A stretch of DNA of 64,000 nucleotides from Lewinellaceae bacterium (GCA_020636155.1 JACJYM010000004.1:124001-188000); one strand, 5' to 3'. Numbered from the stretch's first letter, positions 51,743-60,954 are shown. The notes: a model not told the origin generated them from the sequence alone. Translations and numbers: made by a program.

Positions 51743-51913
51743 ATGTCAAATAATAAAAACAAAAAGAAACAGGCCGATTTACACGATGATTTAAAAGGCT
51801 TTGATATTAGAATCAATGAATTCGGTGAGTTAGTTTCCAATTTCAAAATTGAAAAATTAAATGATTTTTTAGATAAACAAAGCTCTCAAAAAAACAAAAA
51901 CGAAGAGGAGTAA
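51743..51913 (+). CDS. small charged protein downstream of gltX
   Basis: 56 residues from the ATG 3 nt after gltX. It has a lysine-rich start (NNKNKKKQ), an acidic middle (DLHDDLKGFDIRINEFGELVSNFKIEKLNDFL) and a charged tail. Reading frame, position and the non-random hydrophobic pattern (a likely helix from residue 18 to 46) support a real gene. I have a sense of similar short proteins after gltX in Bacteroidota but cannot confirm it. Function unknown. Confidence 0.6.
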   Translation: MSNNKNKKKQADLHDDLKGFDIRINEFGELVSNFKIEKLNDFLDKQSSQKNKNEEE

Positions 51914-51916
51914 TTA

Positions 51917-52753
51917 CTAGTTTCGAGACATTATTTCAACGCCTTCAGGATAAATTCCATACCAATTCTCTGGTGTAAGTTTTATATTTTGAAGATTTCC
52001 TATTCTAAATTCTATTGGAAAACCAATCGTAGTCGGAATCGCAAAATTTAACTTAACCATTTTCAATGATTTCCCATCATAGGTGTAAAGTACTTTCCCA
52101 TTAAATTGTAAGTCAACAGCATTCGTAATCTGAAACTTTTTACTGTATTGACCTAAATTATCAAAAAGCAATATACCTTGGTTTTTGTCTGCTAGAACCA
52201 ACGAATTTTCGGCTTCTATCATCTTAAAAGGAGCTGCATTTTCTACGCCATAATCTTCAAAAACCGAAGATTCTAGAATTTTATTTCCGAGCTCATCAAT
52301 TTTTATCAGTTTTCGCATAGCCCGATCAAATATCCAGATTTTATCATCATTAGACCGACAGGCGGCGGTGACATCTGTATACCCAAGATCCGATAATCGC
52401 AATTCTCCGATGAGTGAAAGCGTATTATCCAAAAATAATAATTGGTCAAAATCATCAATAAATACCAATATCCTCAATGGATCTCTTAAGTCGAGATTGG
52501 TCAAGTTGCCATATCTTTTGTTAGAAAACTCATATTTCAACTCAAGATTTGTATCAAAATTTTGAATTTTATTACTTTCTGTAATTATGTAAAGGTTATT
52601 GAGTTTATCAGGTTCTAAATCCCTCACCTTTAGGGATAAATCATAATGTTTTTCATTTTGAACCACTTCTTCTACAGCAGGAGTAGGCGTTTTACAAGCA
52701 TTAGATAAACAAATAATTAATGCGAAAACCGACAAAACAGGCATTTTTGCCAT
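51917..52753 (-). CDS. lipoprotein with beta-propeller-like repeats, unknown function
   Basis: About 278 residues from the ATG at 52753; the frame extends two codons upstream to a TTG and also has an ATG at 52744. The signal peptide has a lipobox (IICLSNAC). The body has repeated short strands of the NHL/beta-propeller kind (NNLYIITESNKIQNFD, RILVFIDDFDQLLFLD, KIWIFDRAMRKLIKID, LVLADKNQGILLFD). It should sit at the envelope facing the periplasm or outside. Last gene of the lpxH group, 13 nt after it. No family recognised. Confidence 0.75.
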   Translation of the reverse strand: MAKMPVLSVFALIICLSNACKTPTPAVEEVVQNEKHYDLSLKVRDLEPDKLNNLYIITESNKIQNFDTNLELKYEFSNKRYGNLTNLDLRDPLRILVFIDDFDQLLFLDNTLSLIGELRLSDLGYTDVTAACRSNDDKIWIFDRAMRKLIKIDELGNKILESSVFEDYGVENAAPFKMIEAENSLVLADKNQGILLFDNLGQYSKKFQITNAVDLQFNGKVLYTYDGKSLKMVKLNFAIPTTIGFPIEFRIGNLQNIKLTPENWYGIYPEGVEIMSRN

Positions 52754-52766
52754 AGCCAAGGTAATT

Positions 52767-53516
52767 TTAATTTATAAAATACTCGATTCTCAATTCCTTC
52801 CCGTCATATATGGCATAAGAGCAATAATGAAGCCAATCTCCTAAATTAATATACCTGCCTTTCCTGTTTTGCAATTTATAATCTATAACAAGGTGCCGAT
52901 GACCAAAAATAAAATAATCAATGTCCGGGTTAGGATAGGACTCACAATAACTGATTAGCCACTCTTTGGTTGGGTTCAATTCTTTTTCGCTTTCATCAGT
53001 CCACTCCCTGCTCGTATGACTAAAAAACCGCATCAATCTAATACCTATATCCGGATGTATCCACTTAAATAACCACTGGCAAAACGGATTTGCAAAAATC
53101 TTCTTAATAAACTTATATCCATGATCAGAAGGCCCCAATCCATCTCCATGACCCAAAACAAAATGATGATTTAGAATTTTTCTTTCAATGGGTTCTTTAT
53201 AAATAGGAATTCCCATCTCTTGAGTAAAATAGCCAAACATCCACATATCGTGGTTGCCAGTAAATAAATAAATTTTTGTGCCATCTTCTAGCATTTGACT
53301 CATGGTACTTACGAATTTGACATAACCCTTCGGTATCACTTCCCGATACTCGTACCAATAGTCAAAAATATCTCCCAATAAATATAATTCCTTACAATCT
53401 GCCTTGATGGATTCCAGCCATTTGACGATTTTTATCTCCCGATCCTTGGTAGAATCTCTCCCGTCAGTACCTAAATGAAAATCAGAGGCAAAGTATATCT
53501 TATCCTTCAAAATCAA
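52767..53516 (-). CDS. lpxH: UDP-2,3-diacylglucosamine diphosphatase
   Basis: Hydrolyses UDP-2,3-diacylglucosamine to lipid X in lipid A synthesis, at the inner membrane. 249 residues with all metallophosphoesterase motifs: SDFHLGT (about 11-17), LLGDIFDYWYE, TGNHDMW, LGHGDG and FGHRH. The hydrophobic FANPFCQWLFKWIHP segment is the lipid-binding cap. It pairs functionally with the lipid A/LPS genes such as lptC elsewhere in the window. Confidence 0.95.
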   Translation of the reverse strand: MILKDKIYFASDFHLGTDGRDSTKDREIKIVKWLESIKADCKELYLLGDIFDYWYEYREVIPKGYVKFVSTMSQMLEDGTKIYLFTGNHDMWMFGYFTQEMGIPIYKEPIERKILNHHFVLGHGDGLGPSDHGYKFIKKIFANPFCQWLFKWIHPDIGIRLMRFFSHTSREWTDESEKELNPTKEWLISYCESYPNPDIDYFIFGHRHLVIDYKLQNRKGRYINLGDWLHYCSYAIYDGKELRIEYFIN

Positions 53517-53544
53517 GTTCGGTTTTGAACAAATGGGGAAATTA

Positions 53545-54084
53545 TCAAGATTCTTCTGCGACGAATCTATTATCGACCGCCATTATTTCACCGCAATTCG
53601 GGCAAGTTCTATAGTCCTCATGACTGTAAAAATCTTTGAATCTCGGCAAAAAATCCTTTTCTATATTTTCTAACTTGAAGTAATAGTCGTGCAATTTGGT
53701 ATTGCAATTATCACAAAACCACATGAGGCCATCGACATTGTCATGTTCTCTTTTGAGTTCGATTACTAAGCCTATGCTGCCTTCAGATCGTATGGGAGAA
53801 TGAGGAACCCGAGCCGGCAGCAAAAACATTTCACCTTCTTTTATTGGAACTTCGACTGCCTGTCCATTTTCCTGTATCTTGACCATGATATCACCTTCAA
53901 GTTGATAAAACAACTCTTCCGTTTCGTTATAATGATAGTCTTTCCGGGCATTGGGTCCTGCTACAATCATCACAATATAGTCGCCGGCATCTTTGTAGAG
54001 ATTTTTGTTGCCCACAGGTGGTTTCAGCTCATTTCTGTGTTCGTCTATCCATTTTTGAAGGTTGAATGGTCTTCGTATTTCCAT
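53545..54084 (-). CDS. haaO: 3-hydroxyanthranilate 3,4-dioxygenase
   Basis: Opens the ring of 3-hydroxyanthranilate to give the precursor of quinolinate in the kynurenine route to NAD. 179 residues form a single cupin with the Fe(II) ligands in the PNARKDYHYNETEELFYQLEGD block (one His and a Glu) and in PARVPHSPIRS (His). The C-terminal two C-x2-C pairs (WFCDNCNT and RTCPNCGE) form the rubredoxin-like second iron site found in the bacterial enzymes. nadC lies 3 kb away. Upstream tryptophan-degrading genes are not in the window. Confidence 0.96.
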   Translation of the reverse strand: MEIRRPFNLQKWIDEHRNELKPPVGNKNLYKDAGDYIVMIVAGPNARKDYHYNETEELFYQLEGDIMVKIQENGQAVEVPIKEGEMFLLPARVPHSPIRSEGSIGLVIELKREHDNVDGLMWFCDNCNTKLHDYYFKLENIEKDFLPRFKDFYSHEDYRTCPNCGEIMAVDNRFVAEES

Positions 54085-54155
54085 AATTAATTGTTTATAA
54101 AAGCTAATTTACTTTGCATTCATCAAATAATAAAATTTAAGCCTTAATTTGAAAT

Positions 54156-55193
54156 TTAAATTTGATTAGATAATGCCTTTTTTATGTTTTTTACCAATGA
54201 AGGGCCTTCATAGATAAGTCCAGAATAAACTTGTACTAAACTGGCACCAGCATTTAATTTTTTTCTTGCTTCGTCAGGAGAGTTGATACCACCTACACCG
54301 ATGATAAAAAGATTTCCCTTGGATTTATTGTGAAGTTTACGGATAATGTCTGTGGATTTTTCTTGAATGGATTTTCCGCTGAGTCCTCCATTTCCGATAT
54401 TTGATACAATTTCTTCCTGTGTTTTTAGCCCATGTCTGTCAATCGTGGTATTAGTTGCAATGACACCGGCTATTTTGGTCGATTCTATAATTTCCACGAT
54501 ATCATCAAGTTGAGAATCGGTGAGATCTGGTGCAATTTTTAAAAATATTGGCTTCGGATTGCCTTTTTTCTGGTTATTAAGTTGAAGGGTTTGGAGTATT
54601 TCGGTCAGTGGTTTTTTATCTTGTAAATCACGCAATCCAGGGGTATTAGGGCTGCTGACATTTACCACGAAGTAATCAACATAATCAAATAATTTTTCAA
54701 AGCAAATCAAATAATCCTGTATCGCTTGGTCATTAGGTGTTTGTTTATTTTTTCCAATATTACCTCCAATAATGATATCATTGTTCTTTCGATTTTTCAA
54801 TCTCTCGACCATGGCATCGACGCCGTCATTATTAAATCCCATTCTATTAATTAAGGATTCGTCTTTCGGTAGTCTAAAGAGCCTTGGCTTAGGATTTCCT
54901 TGCTGTGCCACCGGAGTTACGGTGCCTATTTCGATGAATCCAAATCCCAAAGCAGACATGGTCTCATAGTATTTGCCATCCTTGTCAAAACCCGCCGCAA
55001 GACCTATGGGATTATTAAATTTTAAACCAAAATATTCTCTTTTCAACTGTGGTGATTCTTTTCGATAATTACTTCTAATCAGCTTAGATAATATCGGAAT
55101 ACGAAGTGAAAAAGTAAAAAAACTGACCGCAAGTCGGTGAGCTTTTTCCGGTTCTAACTGAAATAAAACTTTCTTTAGGATGCGGTAAAGCAT
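54156..55193 (-). CDS. pyrD: dihydroorotate dehydrogenase (quinone)
   Basis: Class 2 enzyme that oxidises dihydroorotate and feeds electrons to quinone in pyrimidine synthesis. 345 residues: an N-terminal membrane-associating helical arm (1-40), then the FMN barrel, with GLAAGFDKDG, the catalytic Ser in NVSSPNTPGLRDLQ (about 178), KIAPDLTD and VGGINSPDEA. A -7 promoter element precedes it. It probably starts the transcript with haaO, lpxH and the lipoprotein. Confidence 0.97.
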   Translation of the reverse strand: MLYRILKKVLFQLEPEKAHRLAVSFFTFSLRIPILSKLIRSNYRKESPQLKREYFGLKFNNPIGLAAGFDKDGKYYETMSALGFGFIEIGTVTPVAQQGNPKPRLFRLPKDESLINRMGFNNDGVDAMVERLKNRKNNDIIIGGNIGKNKQTPNDQAIQDYLICFEKLFDYVDYFVVNVSSPNTPGLRDLQDKKPLTEILQTLQLNNQKKGNPKPIFLKIAPDLTDSQLDDIVEIIESTKIAGVIATNTTIDRHGLKTQEEIVSNIGNGGLSGKSIQEKSTDIIRKLHNKSKGNLFIIGVGGINSPDEARKKLNAGASLVQVYSGLIYEGPSLVKNIKKALSNQI

Positions 55194-55210
55194 GAGATAA
55201 TATTTGAGGA

Positions 55211-55218
55211 CAAAATTA
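55211..55218 (-). promoter_or_regulatory. -7 promoter element TAATTTTG of pyrD
   Basis: Exact TAnnTTTG match on the minus strand, 18 nt before the start codon. Confidence 0.5.
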
Positions 55219-55334
55219 AACTTATCAAAGTCTTGTATTTAAAATTGCTTAAAAAATAATTACCTAAACAATAAAATCAGACTCAATCGTGTTAATAAGA
55301 GTATGAAAAATAAAGTAAACCTTAAATACAATCT

Positions 55335-55568
55335 ATGGAAAAAGACTACACTGAAAACTTATTATTGCGTTACATCTATGGAGAATGTGACATTTTAGAA
55401 AAACTAGAAATCGAAGATTCATTGGAGCATGATTTAGAATTACATGGTGTATTTAAAACCATGAAAAATGCTCAATCAAGCTTGCCTAAAGTGAGTTTCA
55501 AACCTAAAACTACGAGTGTGAATAACATTTTAGGTTATAGTAAAGCTTGTGCTTTGATGGGTCTCTAA
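55335..55568 (+). CDS. small protein, anti-sigma-like N-terminus
   Basis: 77 residues. The first 35 (ENLLLRYIYGECDILEKLEIEDSL) resemble the N-terminal helices of anti-sigma-factor-like proteins, but no zinc ligands or membrane segment are present. The second half is basic and glycine-poor. A strong terminator follows at once. No function assigned; the resemblance may be superficial. Confidence 0.55.
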   Translation: MEKDYTENLLLRYIYGECDILEKLEIEDSLEHDLELHGVFKTMKNAQSSLPKVSFKPKTTSVNNILGYSKACALMGL

Positions 55569-55586
55569 AATCTTGTTTTTCATCTT

Positions 55587-55638
55587 AAAAATGGTGTTTT
55601 TGGGCTTGAAGTAGTTGCTCAAAAACACCATTTTTTTT
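55587..55638 (+). terminator. intrinsic terminator after the 77-residue gene
   Basis: A 16-bp stem, AAAAATGGTGTTTTTG (55587-55602) with CAAAAACACCATTTTT (55620-55635), around a 17-nt loop, in a run of eight T. Confidence 0.88.
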
Positions 55639-55784
55639 GAATTTTCTAGAGAGACTTTTCACATCTTAACAATTACAGATAAGGGTAAAACATTAAATAG
55701 CAAGCGACTCCCTTGTCTATAAATGCACCATTTTTTATCTCTCATACATCTTAACATTACTACACCACCTTAAAATTATTAGCA

Positions 55785-56309
55785 ATGGACAGAAGAAAAA
55801 AGTCTGAAATTAATGCGGCTTCAATGGCTGATGTTGGGTTTTTGCTGTTGGTATTTTTTCTCGTAACTACAAGTTTTGTCAAACAAAAAGCAATATCAAC
55901 GGTTCTGCCTCGATATTTCGACGGAAAACCAGGAATACTTGCAGATAGAAATGTGCTGGATGTAAAAATCAATAAATTCAACGAACTTTTGGTAGAAGGC
56001 GAAGAGTCTGATATTTCCAAACTTGAACAAATAATTTGCGAATTTATTTCTAACCCAAATCAGGTCTCTGACAAGCCAAAAAGACCAGCCGATGCCGTTA
56101 TTTCGCTTCAAAATGACGAAGAAACTGATTACGAAACCTACATTCAAGTGTATTCTATCATTAAAAATGCCTATAAGACATTGCGAAATCAAGAATCGAA
56201 AAGAAGATATGCCCTGCCTTTTGACCAACTATGCATTAGGGATAAAAAGTCCATCATCGAAGTCTTGCCAATTAAAGTATCAGAGGCAGAGCCATTCATT
56301 TCCAGCTAA
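55785..56309 (+). CDS. exbD: ExbD/TolR-family proton-channel protein (first copy)
   Basis: 174 residues. One membrane helix (about 14-35; MADVGFLLLVFFLVTTSF) contains the conserved Asp that carries protons in ExbB-ExbD motors. The rest is a periplasmic domain (about 50-165). ExbD works with ExbB and TonB to power outer-membrane import, but neither partner is near. A second ExbD follows 27 bp downstream. The periplasmic part is longer than in the second copy. Confidence 0.92.
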   Translation: MDRRKKSEINAASMADVGFLLLVFFLVTTSFVKQKAISTVLPRYFDGKPGILADRNVLDVKINKFNELLVEGEESDISKLEQIICEFISNPNQVSDKPKRPADAVISLQNDEETDYETYIQVYSIIKNAYKTLRNQESKRRYALPFDQLCIRDKKSIIEVLPIKVSEAEPFISS

Positions 56310-56336
56310 TTTTTACACTTCACTAATTTACAAACT

Positions 56337-56759
56337 ATGAAAATCAAAAGAAAAATAAGCAAAGCTTCACCAGAAATATCCACCGCCTCAATGCCTGATA
56401 TCGTTTTTATCCTATTGTGTTTTTTCATGGTGACGACGGTGATTAAGGTAAAAACCAACAATCATATTGAGATTCCTAAGGTGCGATACGTGAATGAAAA
56501 CGACAGTAAAGACCACATTGCGATTTATGTTAATAATAGTTCCAATGTTATTCTAAATCAAAAAACGATAAGTGTTGAAAATCTCAATACTGAATTAAGT
56601 GGAATTGTCACTACTTTGGAACCGGAACAACTAGAGAAAATGGAAATCGACCTCTATGTGGATAAAAATACGAAAATGAAATCACTTTTCGAAGTCAAGA
56701 AGACTCTACGATTATTAAATTTATTAAAGGTGAATTATATAGCTGGTCAAGATGGATGA
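56337..56759 (+). CDS. exbD: ExbD/TolR-family proton-channel protein (second copy)
   Basis: 140 residues, with one membrane helix (about 19-39; MPDIVFILLCFFMVTTVI) containing the conserved Asp, and a periplasmic domain of normal size for ExbD. Paralogue of the preceding gene and surely cotranscribed. Paired ExbDs often form a heteromeric motor in Bacteroidota, but an adjacent exbB would be expected. A terminator follows. Confidence 0.92.
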   Translation: MKIKRKISKASPEISTASMPDIVFILLCFFMVTTVIKVKTNNHIEIPKVRYVNENDSKDHIAIYVNNSSNVILNQKTISVENLNTELSGIVTTLEPEQLEKMEIDLYVDKNTKMKSLFEVKKTLRLLNLLKVNYIAGQDG

Positions 56760-56769
56760 AAAAAATATA

Positions 56770-56808
56770 AAAAGCGCAGCCCGAATTTATTTTTAGAGCT
56801 GCGCTTTT
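56770..56808 (+). terminator. intrinsic terminator of the exbD pair
   Basis: An 11-bp stem, AAAAGCGCAGC (56770-56780) with GCTGCGCTTTT (56798-56808), around a 17-nt T/A-rich loop. Confidence 0.8.
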
Positions 56809-56832
56809 CCAGTAGTATCTAAAATTTCTTCT

Positions 56833-57693
56833 TTAGTATTCTTTTATCACCTTCAGACTGAGGTCCAAAGAACCGGCACTATGAGTCAAGGCTCCTACAC
56901 TGATATAATCAACACCTGTCTCAGCGATTTTTCTTACTGTATTAATATTAACCCCGCCGGAGGCTTCTGTTTCGAAGCGCTTCGCCACAGCGGCTACGGC
57001 CTCACCTAAAATCGGCAGTTCAAAATTATCAAACATAATTCTAGTAATTCCACCGACCTTAAGGGTCTCGTACAGTTCTACCAAGTTTCTGACTTCTACC
57101 GTGATATTGAGTGGCAATTGTGTTTCTCGAAGATATTCATGTACTTTTTCGATAGCTTTAGTAATACTGCCACAGGCGTCAATATGATTGTCCTTTATCA
57201 TTATCCAATCATACAAGCCATACCTATAATTGCTGCATCCACCGATATGAACCGCCCATTTTTCGAGGAATCTCATGAGTGGTGTCGTCTTTCTGGTGTC
57301 AAGAATCTGCACGGGTAATCCCTCTACTTCTGCCGCAAAAATACTGGACATAGTCGCTATTCCACTCATCCTTTGCATGGTATTCAGTACCACTCTTTCT
57401 CCTGCTAGTAAAGCTTGAGCATTGCATTCGACCTCAAAGGCGACATCCCCTTCTACAACATCAGCCCCATCTGCAATGAATACATCAAACTTAGCATCCG
57501 GGTCAAGTTTTTTAAAGACTTTCTCAGCAAATTCTACCCCTGCTATTACCCCGACATCCTTAACCAACAATCTCGCATTTTCAATTTTGTCTTCTGGAAT
57601 GCAAGCCAAGGAGGTATGATCTCCATCTCCAATATCTTCGCTAAGGGATTCAGTGATAAACCAATCCAGTTCTTCCGGATTTATATTGTACAT
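56833..57693 (-). CDS. nadC: nicotinate-nucleotide pyrophosphorylase (carboxylating)
   Basis: Quinolinate phosphoribosyltransferase, which makes nicotinate mononucleotide in de novo NAD synthesis. 286 residues, with an N-terminal sandwich domain (EDIGDGDHTSLACIPED) and the barrel (GERVVLNTMQRMSGIAT, DTRKTTPLMR, KDNHIDACG, EVRNLVELYETLKVG, ASGGVNINTVRKIAETGVDYISVGALTHS). With haaO in the window it points to NAD from tryptophan via kynurenine. It follows the aconitase by 27 bp and may be cotranscribed. Confidence 0.97.
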   Translation of the reverse strand: MYNINPEELDWFITESLSEDIGDGDHTSLACIPEDKIENARLLVKDVGVIAGVEFAEKVFKKLDPDAKFDVFIADGADVVEGDVAFEVECNAQALLAGERVVLNTMQRMSGIATMSSIFAAEVEGLPVQILDTRKTTPLMRFLEKWAVHIGGCSNYRYGLYDWIMIKDNHIDACGSITKAIEKVHEYLRETQLPLNITVEVRNLVELYETLKVGGITRIMFDNFELPILGEAVAAVAKRFETEASGGVNINTVRKIAETGVDYISVGALTHSAGSLDLSLKVIKEY

Positions 57694-57720
57694 CTTTTTC
57701 AGAATTTTCGTGCTAAAATA

Positions 57721-59988
57721 TTATCCTGCTATTTCTTCTCTGATTTTGTTCAAAGCACTGCCCGCTCTTACCCAATCAATCTGTGCCTGATTGTACGTGT
57801 GGCTTACTTCAATGTAATCACTGCTACCATCGGCATGCTCAAGATTGATAAGCATGTTTTTGCCTGGAGTCATATCGTTGAAGCCGTACAAACTTACCTT
57901 ATCGTCTTGTCTGATCAAATTATAATCCGCAGGATCTACAAATGTAAGGGCTAACATACCCTGTTTTTTTAGATTCGTTTCGTGAATTCTAGCAAATGAT
58001 TTGACCACGACGGCTTTCACTCCAAGGAATCGTGGTTCCATAGCCGCATGTTCTCTTGAAGAACCTTCACCATAGTTTTCCTCACCGAATACAATAGTTC
58101 CAATACTATTTTTCTTGTAAAGTTTGGCAGATTCCGGGACCGGCATGTATTCGCCATTTACAAAGTTTAGCACCTTATTGGGTTCGTCATTATAGGCGTT
58201 AATAGCTCCTATAAGGCAATTGTTAGAAATATTCTCTAGGTGTCCTCTATATTTCAACCAAGGTCCTGCCATCGAGATGTGATCGGTTGTACATTTACCT
58301 TTGGCTTTTATTAATGTTCTCATCTCGAGAAGCTCTGAAGCTTTGATAGGTTTAAATGGCTCAAGTAATTGCAATCTATCTGAGTCAGGATTCACCTTGA
58401 CAGAAACCCGGCTTCCATCCATCACAGGATGTTGATAACCTGCGTCTTTCACGTCAAATCCATTGGGAGGTAACTCGTCACCATAAGGAGCATCAAGCAT
58501 CACTTCCTCACCATCTTTATTCTTTAAAGTGTCAGTCAAAGGGTCGAAATCTAGTCTTCCAGCCAAAGCCAATGCTGTAACTATTTCTGGCGAACCAACA
58601 AAAGCGTGAGTATTAGGGTTTCCGTCTGCTCTTTTTGAAAAGTTTCTATTGAATGAGTGTACAATACTGTTTTTTTCCTTTTTATCTGCTCCAGCTCTGT
58701 CCCACTGTCCTATACATGGCCCACAGGCATTGGCAAACACCTTGGCACCCATCTGCTCAAAAAGATCTATCAATCCATCTCTTTCTATTGTGTATCTCAC
58801 TTGCTCTGAACCTGGAGTAATCGTCAACGTAGATTGTGGTACAATTCCTTTTTCCACAGCTTGTCGAGCAATCGATGCGGCTCTTGTGATGTCTTCATAC
58901 GACGAATTGGTACAAGAGCCTATGAGGCAATATTCCAATTCTAAAGGCCAGCCATGTGCCACTGCTTTTGCTTTCATTTCTGATAATGGTGTTGCCAAAT
59001 CCGGTGTAAAAGGGCCATTCAAAAGTGGTTTTAACTCATCAAGGTTGATTTCAATGACTTGGTCAAAATATTTTTCTGGATTCTGATAACATTCTACATC
59101 TCCTGTCAGATGTTCTCTAATGGTATCCGCCAATTCTGCGACATCCGCACGACCCGTAGATTTTAGATACCTCGACATGGAGTCATCATATCCAAATGTG
59201 GAAGTGGTGGCACCAATTTCTGCCCCCATGTTACAAATAGTTCCTTTTCCTGTACAAGACAAACTGGTCGCTCCTGGGCCAAAATATTCAACGATAGCTC
59301 CGGTACCCCCTTTAACGGTCAATATGCCGGCAACCTTAAGGATGACGTCTTTTGGAGAGGTCCATCCGGATAATTTACCTGTCAATTTTACACCGATGAG
59401 TTTGGGCATTTTCAATTCCCAAGGCATACCTGCCATCACATCTACGGCATCAGCTCCACCCACTCCTATGGCCACCATGCCGAGTCCACCAGCATTGGGT
59501 GTATGAGAATCAGTTCCTATCATCATTCCTCCCGGAAAAGCATAATTTTCTAATACCACTTGGTGTATGATACCGGCTCCGGGTTTCCAAAATCCGATTC
59601 CATATTTATTGGAGATTGATTCTAAGAAGGCATAGACTTCAGAGTTACTGTCCAAAGCCCCTTTTAAATCGACATCAGCTCCTATTTTTGCTTGAATCAA
59701 GTGATCACAATGTACCGTGGAAGGAACCGCCACTTTGTCTCTTCCAGCAGTCATAAATTGCAACAAAGCCATTTGTGCTGTAGCATCTTGCATCGCCACT
59801 CTATCAGGAGAAAAGAACACGTAGTCCTTACCTCTATTGTAGGCTTTCAATTCGCTATCAGGATGTAAGTGAGAGTAAAGGATTTTTTCTGCCAAAGTCA
59901 TTGGTCGTCCCAATGTTTTTCTTGCTTCTTCAACTTTTGCGGGGAGGTTTTCATAGATGGATTTAATCATATCCAAGTCAAAAATCAT
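57721..59988 (-). CDS. acnA: aconitate hydratase, mitochondrial type
   Basis: Isomerises citrate and isocitrate through a [4Fe-4S] cluster in the TCA cycle. The 755 residues and the blocks HCDHLIQAKIG, GTDSHTPNAGGLGMVAIGVGGADAVDVMAG and GSCTNSSYEDITRA follow the mitochondrial-type group that Bacteroidota share. Cluster cysteines lie in GSCTNSS (about 361) and NACGPCIGQ (about 424 and 427). The swivel domain ends with GEGSSREHAAMEPR and FARIHETNLKKQGMLAL. A -7 promoter element lies upstream. Confidence 0.97.
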   Translation of the reverse strand: MIFDLDMIKSIYENLPAKVEEARKTLGRPMTLAEKILYSHLHPDSELKAYNRGKDYVFFSPDRVAMQDATAQMALLQFMTAGRDKVAVPSTVHCDHLIQAKIGADVDLKGALDSNSEVYAFLESISNKYGIGFWKPGAGIIHQVVLENYAFPGGMMIGTDSHTPNAGGLGMVAIGVGGADAVDVMAGMPWELKMPKLIGVKLTGKLSGWTSPKDVILKVAGILTVKGGTGAIVEYFGPGATSLSCTGKGTICNMGAEIGATTSTFGYDDSMSRYLKSTGRADVAELADTIREHLTGDVECYQNPEKYFDQVIEINLDELKPLLNGPFTPDLATPLSEMKAKAVAHGWPLELEYCLIGSCTNSSYEDITRAASIARQAVEKGIVPQSTLTITPGSEQVRYTIERDGLIDLFEQMGAKVFANACGPCIGQWDRAGADKKEKNSIVHSFNRNFSKRADGNPNTHAFVGSPEIVTALALAGRLDFDPLTDTLKNKDGEEVMLDAPYGDELPPNGFDVKDAGYQHPVMDGSRVSVKVNPDSDRLQLLEPFKPIKASELLEMRTLIKAKGKCTTDHISMAGPWLKYRGHLENISNNCLIGAINAYNDEPNKVLNFVNGEYMPVPESAKLYKKNSIGTIVFGEENYGEGSSREHAAMEPRFLGVKAVVVKSFARIHETNLKKQGMLALTFVDPADYNLIRQDDKVSLYGFNDMTPGKNMLINLEHADGSSDYIEVSHTYNQAQIDWVRAGSALNKIREEIAG

Positions 59989-60028
59989 AGGAATCTATTT
60001 TAGTACTATTAATGAAATTTTAGGGGTG

Positions 60029-60036
60029 CAAAGTTA
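60029..60036 (-). promoter_or_regulatory. -7 promoter element TAACTTTG of the aconitase gene
   Basis: Exact TAnnTTTG match on the minus strand, 41 nt before the start codon. Confidence 0.55.
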
Positions 60037-60211
60037 CAAAATTAAATTGGTTTTACTCCCTGTGTATCTTCACATTGTAAATATCAACGAGGACCTTGAT
60101 TGGATTTTGAATTTTTTTAAACAGCTTTTTATTACAAGTAATAATCGATTGTCTAATAAACCACTTTTATCCACTTACAGAATTCCTTAAACCCCATAAC
60201 TCACAGTATCA

Positions 60212-60862
60212 TCAATCCAAATTATCTGATTTTGGCAAATATTTGCTGTGATCGTTAGATTGATTATTCTCCGTATTCATGGTTTCTTTTTTTAAATCAG
60301 AATAAAAAGCTTTCTTCTTTTTTTCAGTCTCTGACAGGGGTTTAAGCACATAATTTTTTGTGTTATTTGGAATTTCTTGATTCTTGTCAGGGAGACCAGT
60401 TGGTTTATTATTAATTGTTTTTGTTGCTTGTTGATCTTTCTTTTGTGTATTTCCACTAGATTCCAACCGGGATAATTTCCATTTTTTATAATAGTGATTT
60501 GCAGAATATAATATTACAAAACCAACAAGTATTCGATAGATTATCTCCACTATTTCTTCACCTATGAGTCCTGATAATGCAGAAGTAATTCCACCAATAA
60601 TAATTAGTGGAGACCACCATTGCATTTTTAGCCAAAATAAGGTATGTGCATTCGACTGTGTTTGATTTTCGCCATTTGAATTATTTTCAGACGGTAGTTG
60701 TGTTGAATTCAACTTCCTTCCTAAAAACCAAACGATTATCCCACCTAAAATTAATCCAATCTGAAAAGCCGATGTGTCTTCACCAAAGATATATTCTAAG
60801 AATAACCCCAATGCAATGGGAATTATCAATACCAATATTCCTAACCCTGTCCAAACAATCAT
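60212..60862 (-). CDS. small membrane protein with a charged tail, unknown function
   Basis: 216 residues. Hydrophobic segments at about 3-23, 32-46, 72-95 and 100-122 give three or four membrane passes, followed by a polar, low-complexity tail (KKDQQATKTINNKPTGLPDK...). I recognise no family. AT-rich. It ends about 220 bp from the aconitase start and is probably an independent gene. Confidence 0.65.
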   Translation of the reverse strand: MIVWTGLGILVLIIPIALGLFLEYIFGEDTSAFQIGLILGGIIVWFLGRKLNSTQLPSENNSNGENQTQSNAHTLFWLKMQWWSPLIIIGGITSALSGLIGEEIVEIIYRILVGFVILYSANHYYKKWKLSRLESSGNTQKKDQQATKTINNKPTGLPDKNQEIPNNTKNYVLKPLSETEKKKKAFYSDLKKETMNTENNQSNDHSKYLPKSDNLD

Positions 60863-60954
60863 AATTTAAAGTTTAATTTTGTATCCATAAAATAATGTTC
60901 CTCTAAATTAACCTTACTTGCTAAACTCAAGACACTGGCATATTGCCAATATTA

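Noticed and set aside
57415..57954. Plus-strand frame of 179 codons across nadC and aconitase
   Set aside because: It lies antisense to two strongly conserved enzymes and shows no recognisable domain; shadow of the real genes.
58649..59506. Long plus-strand frames antisense to aconitase
   Set aside because: Shadow frames of a conserved gene; low-complexity composition rich in P, S and A from complementing it.
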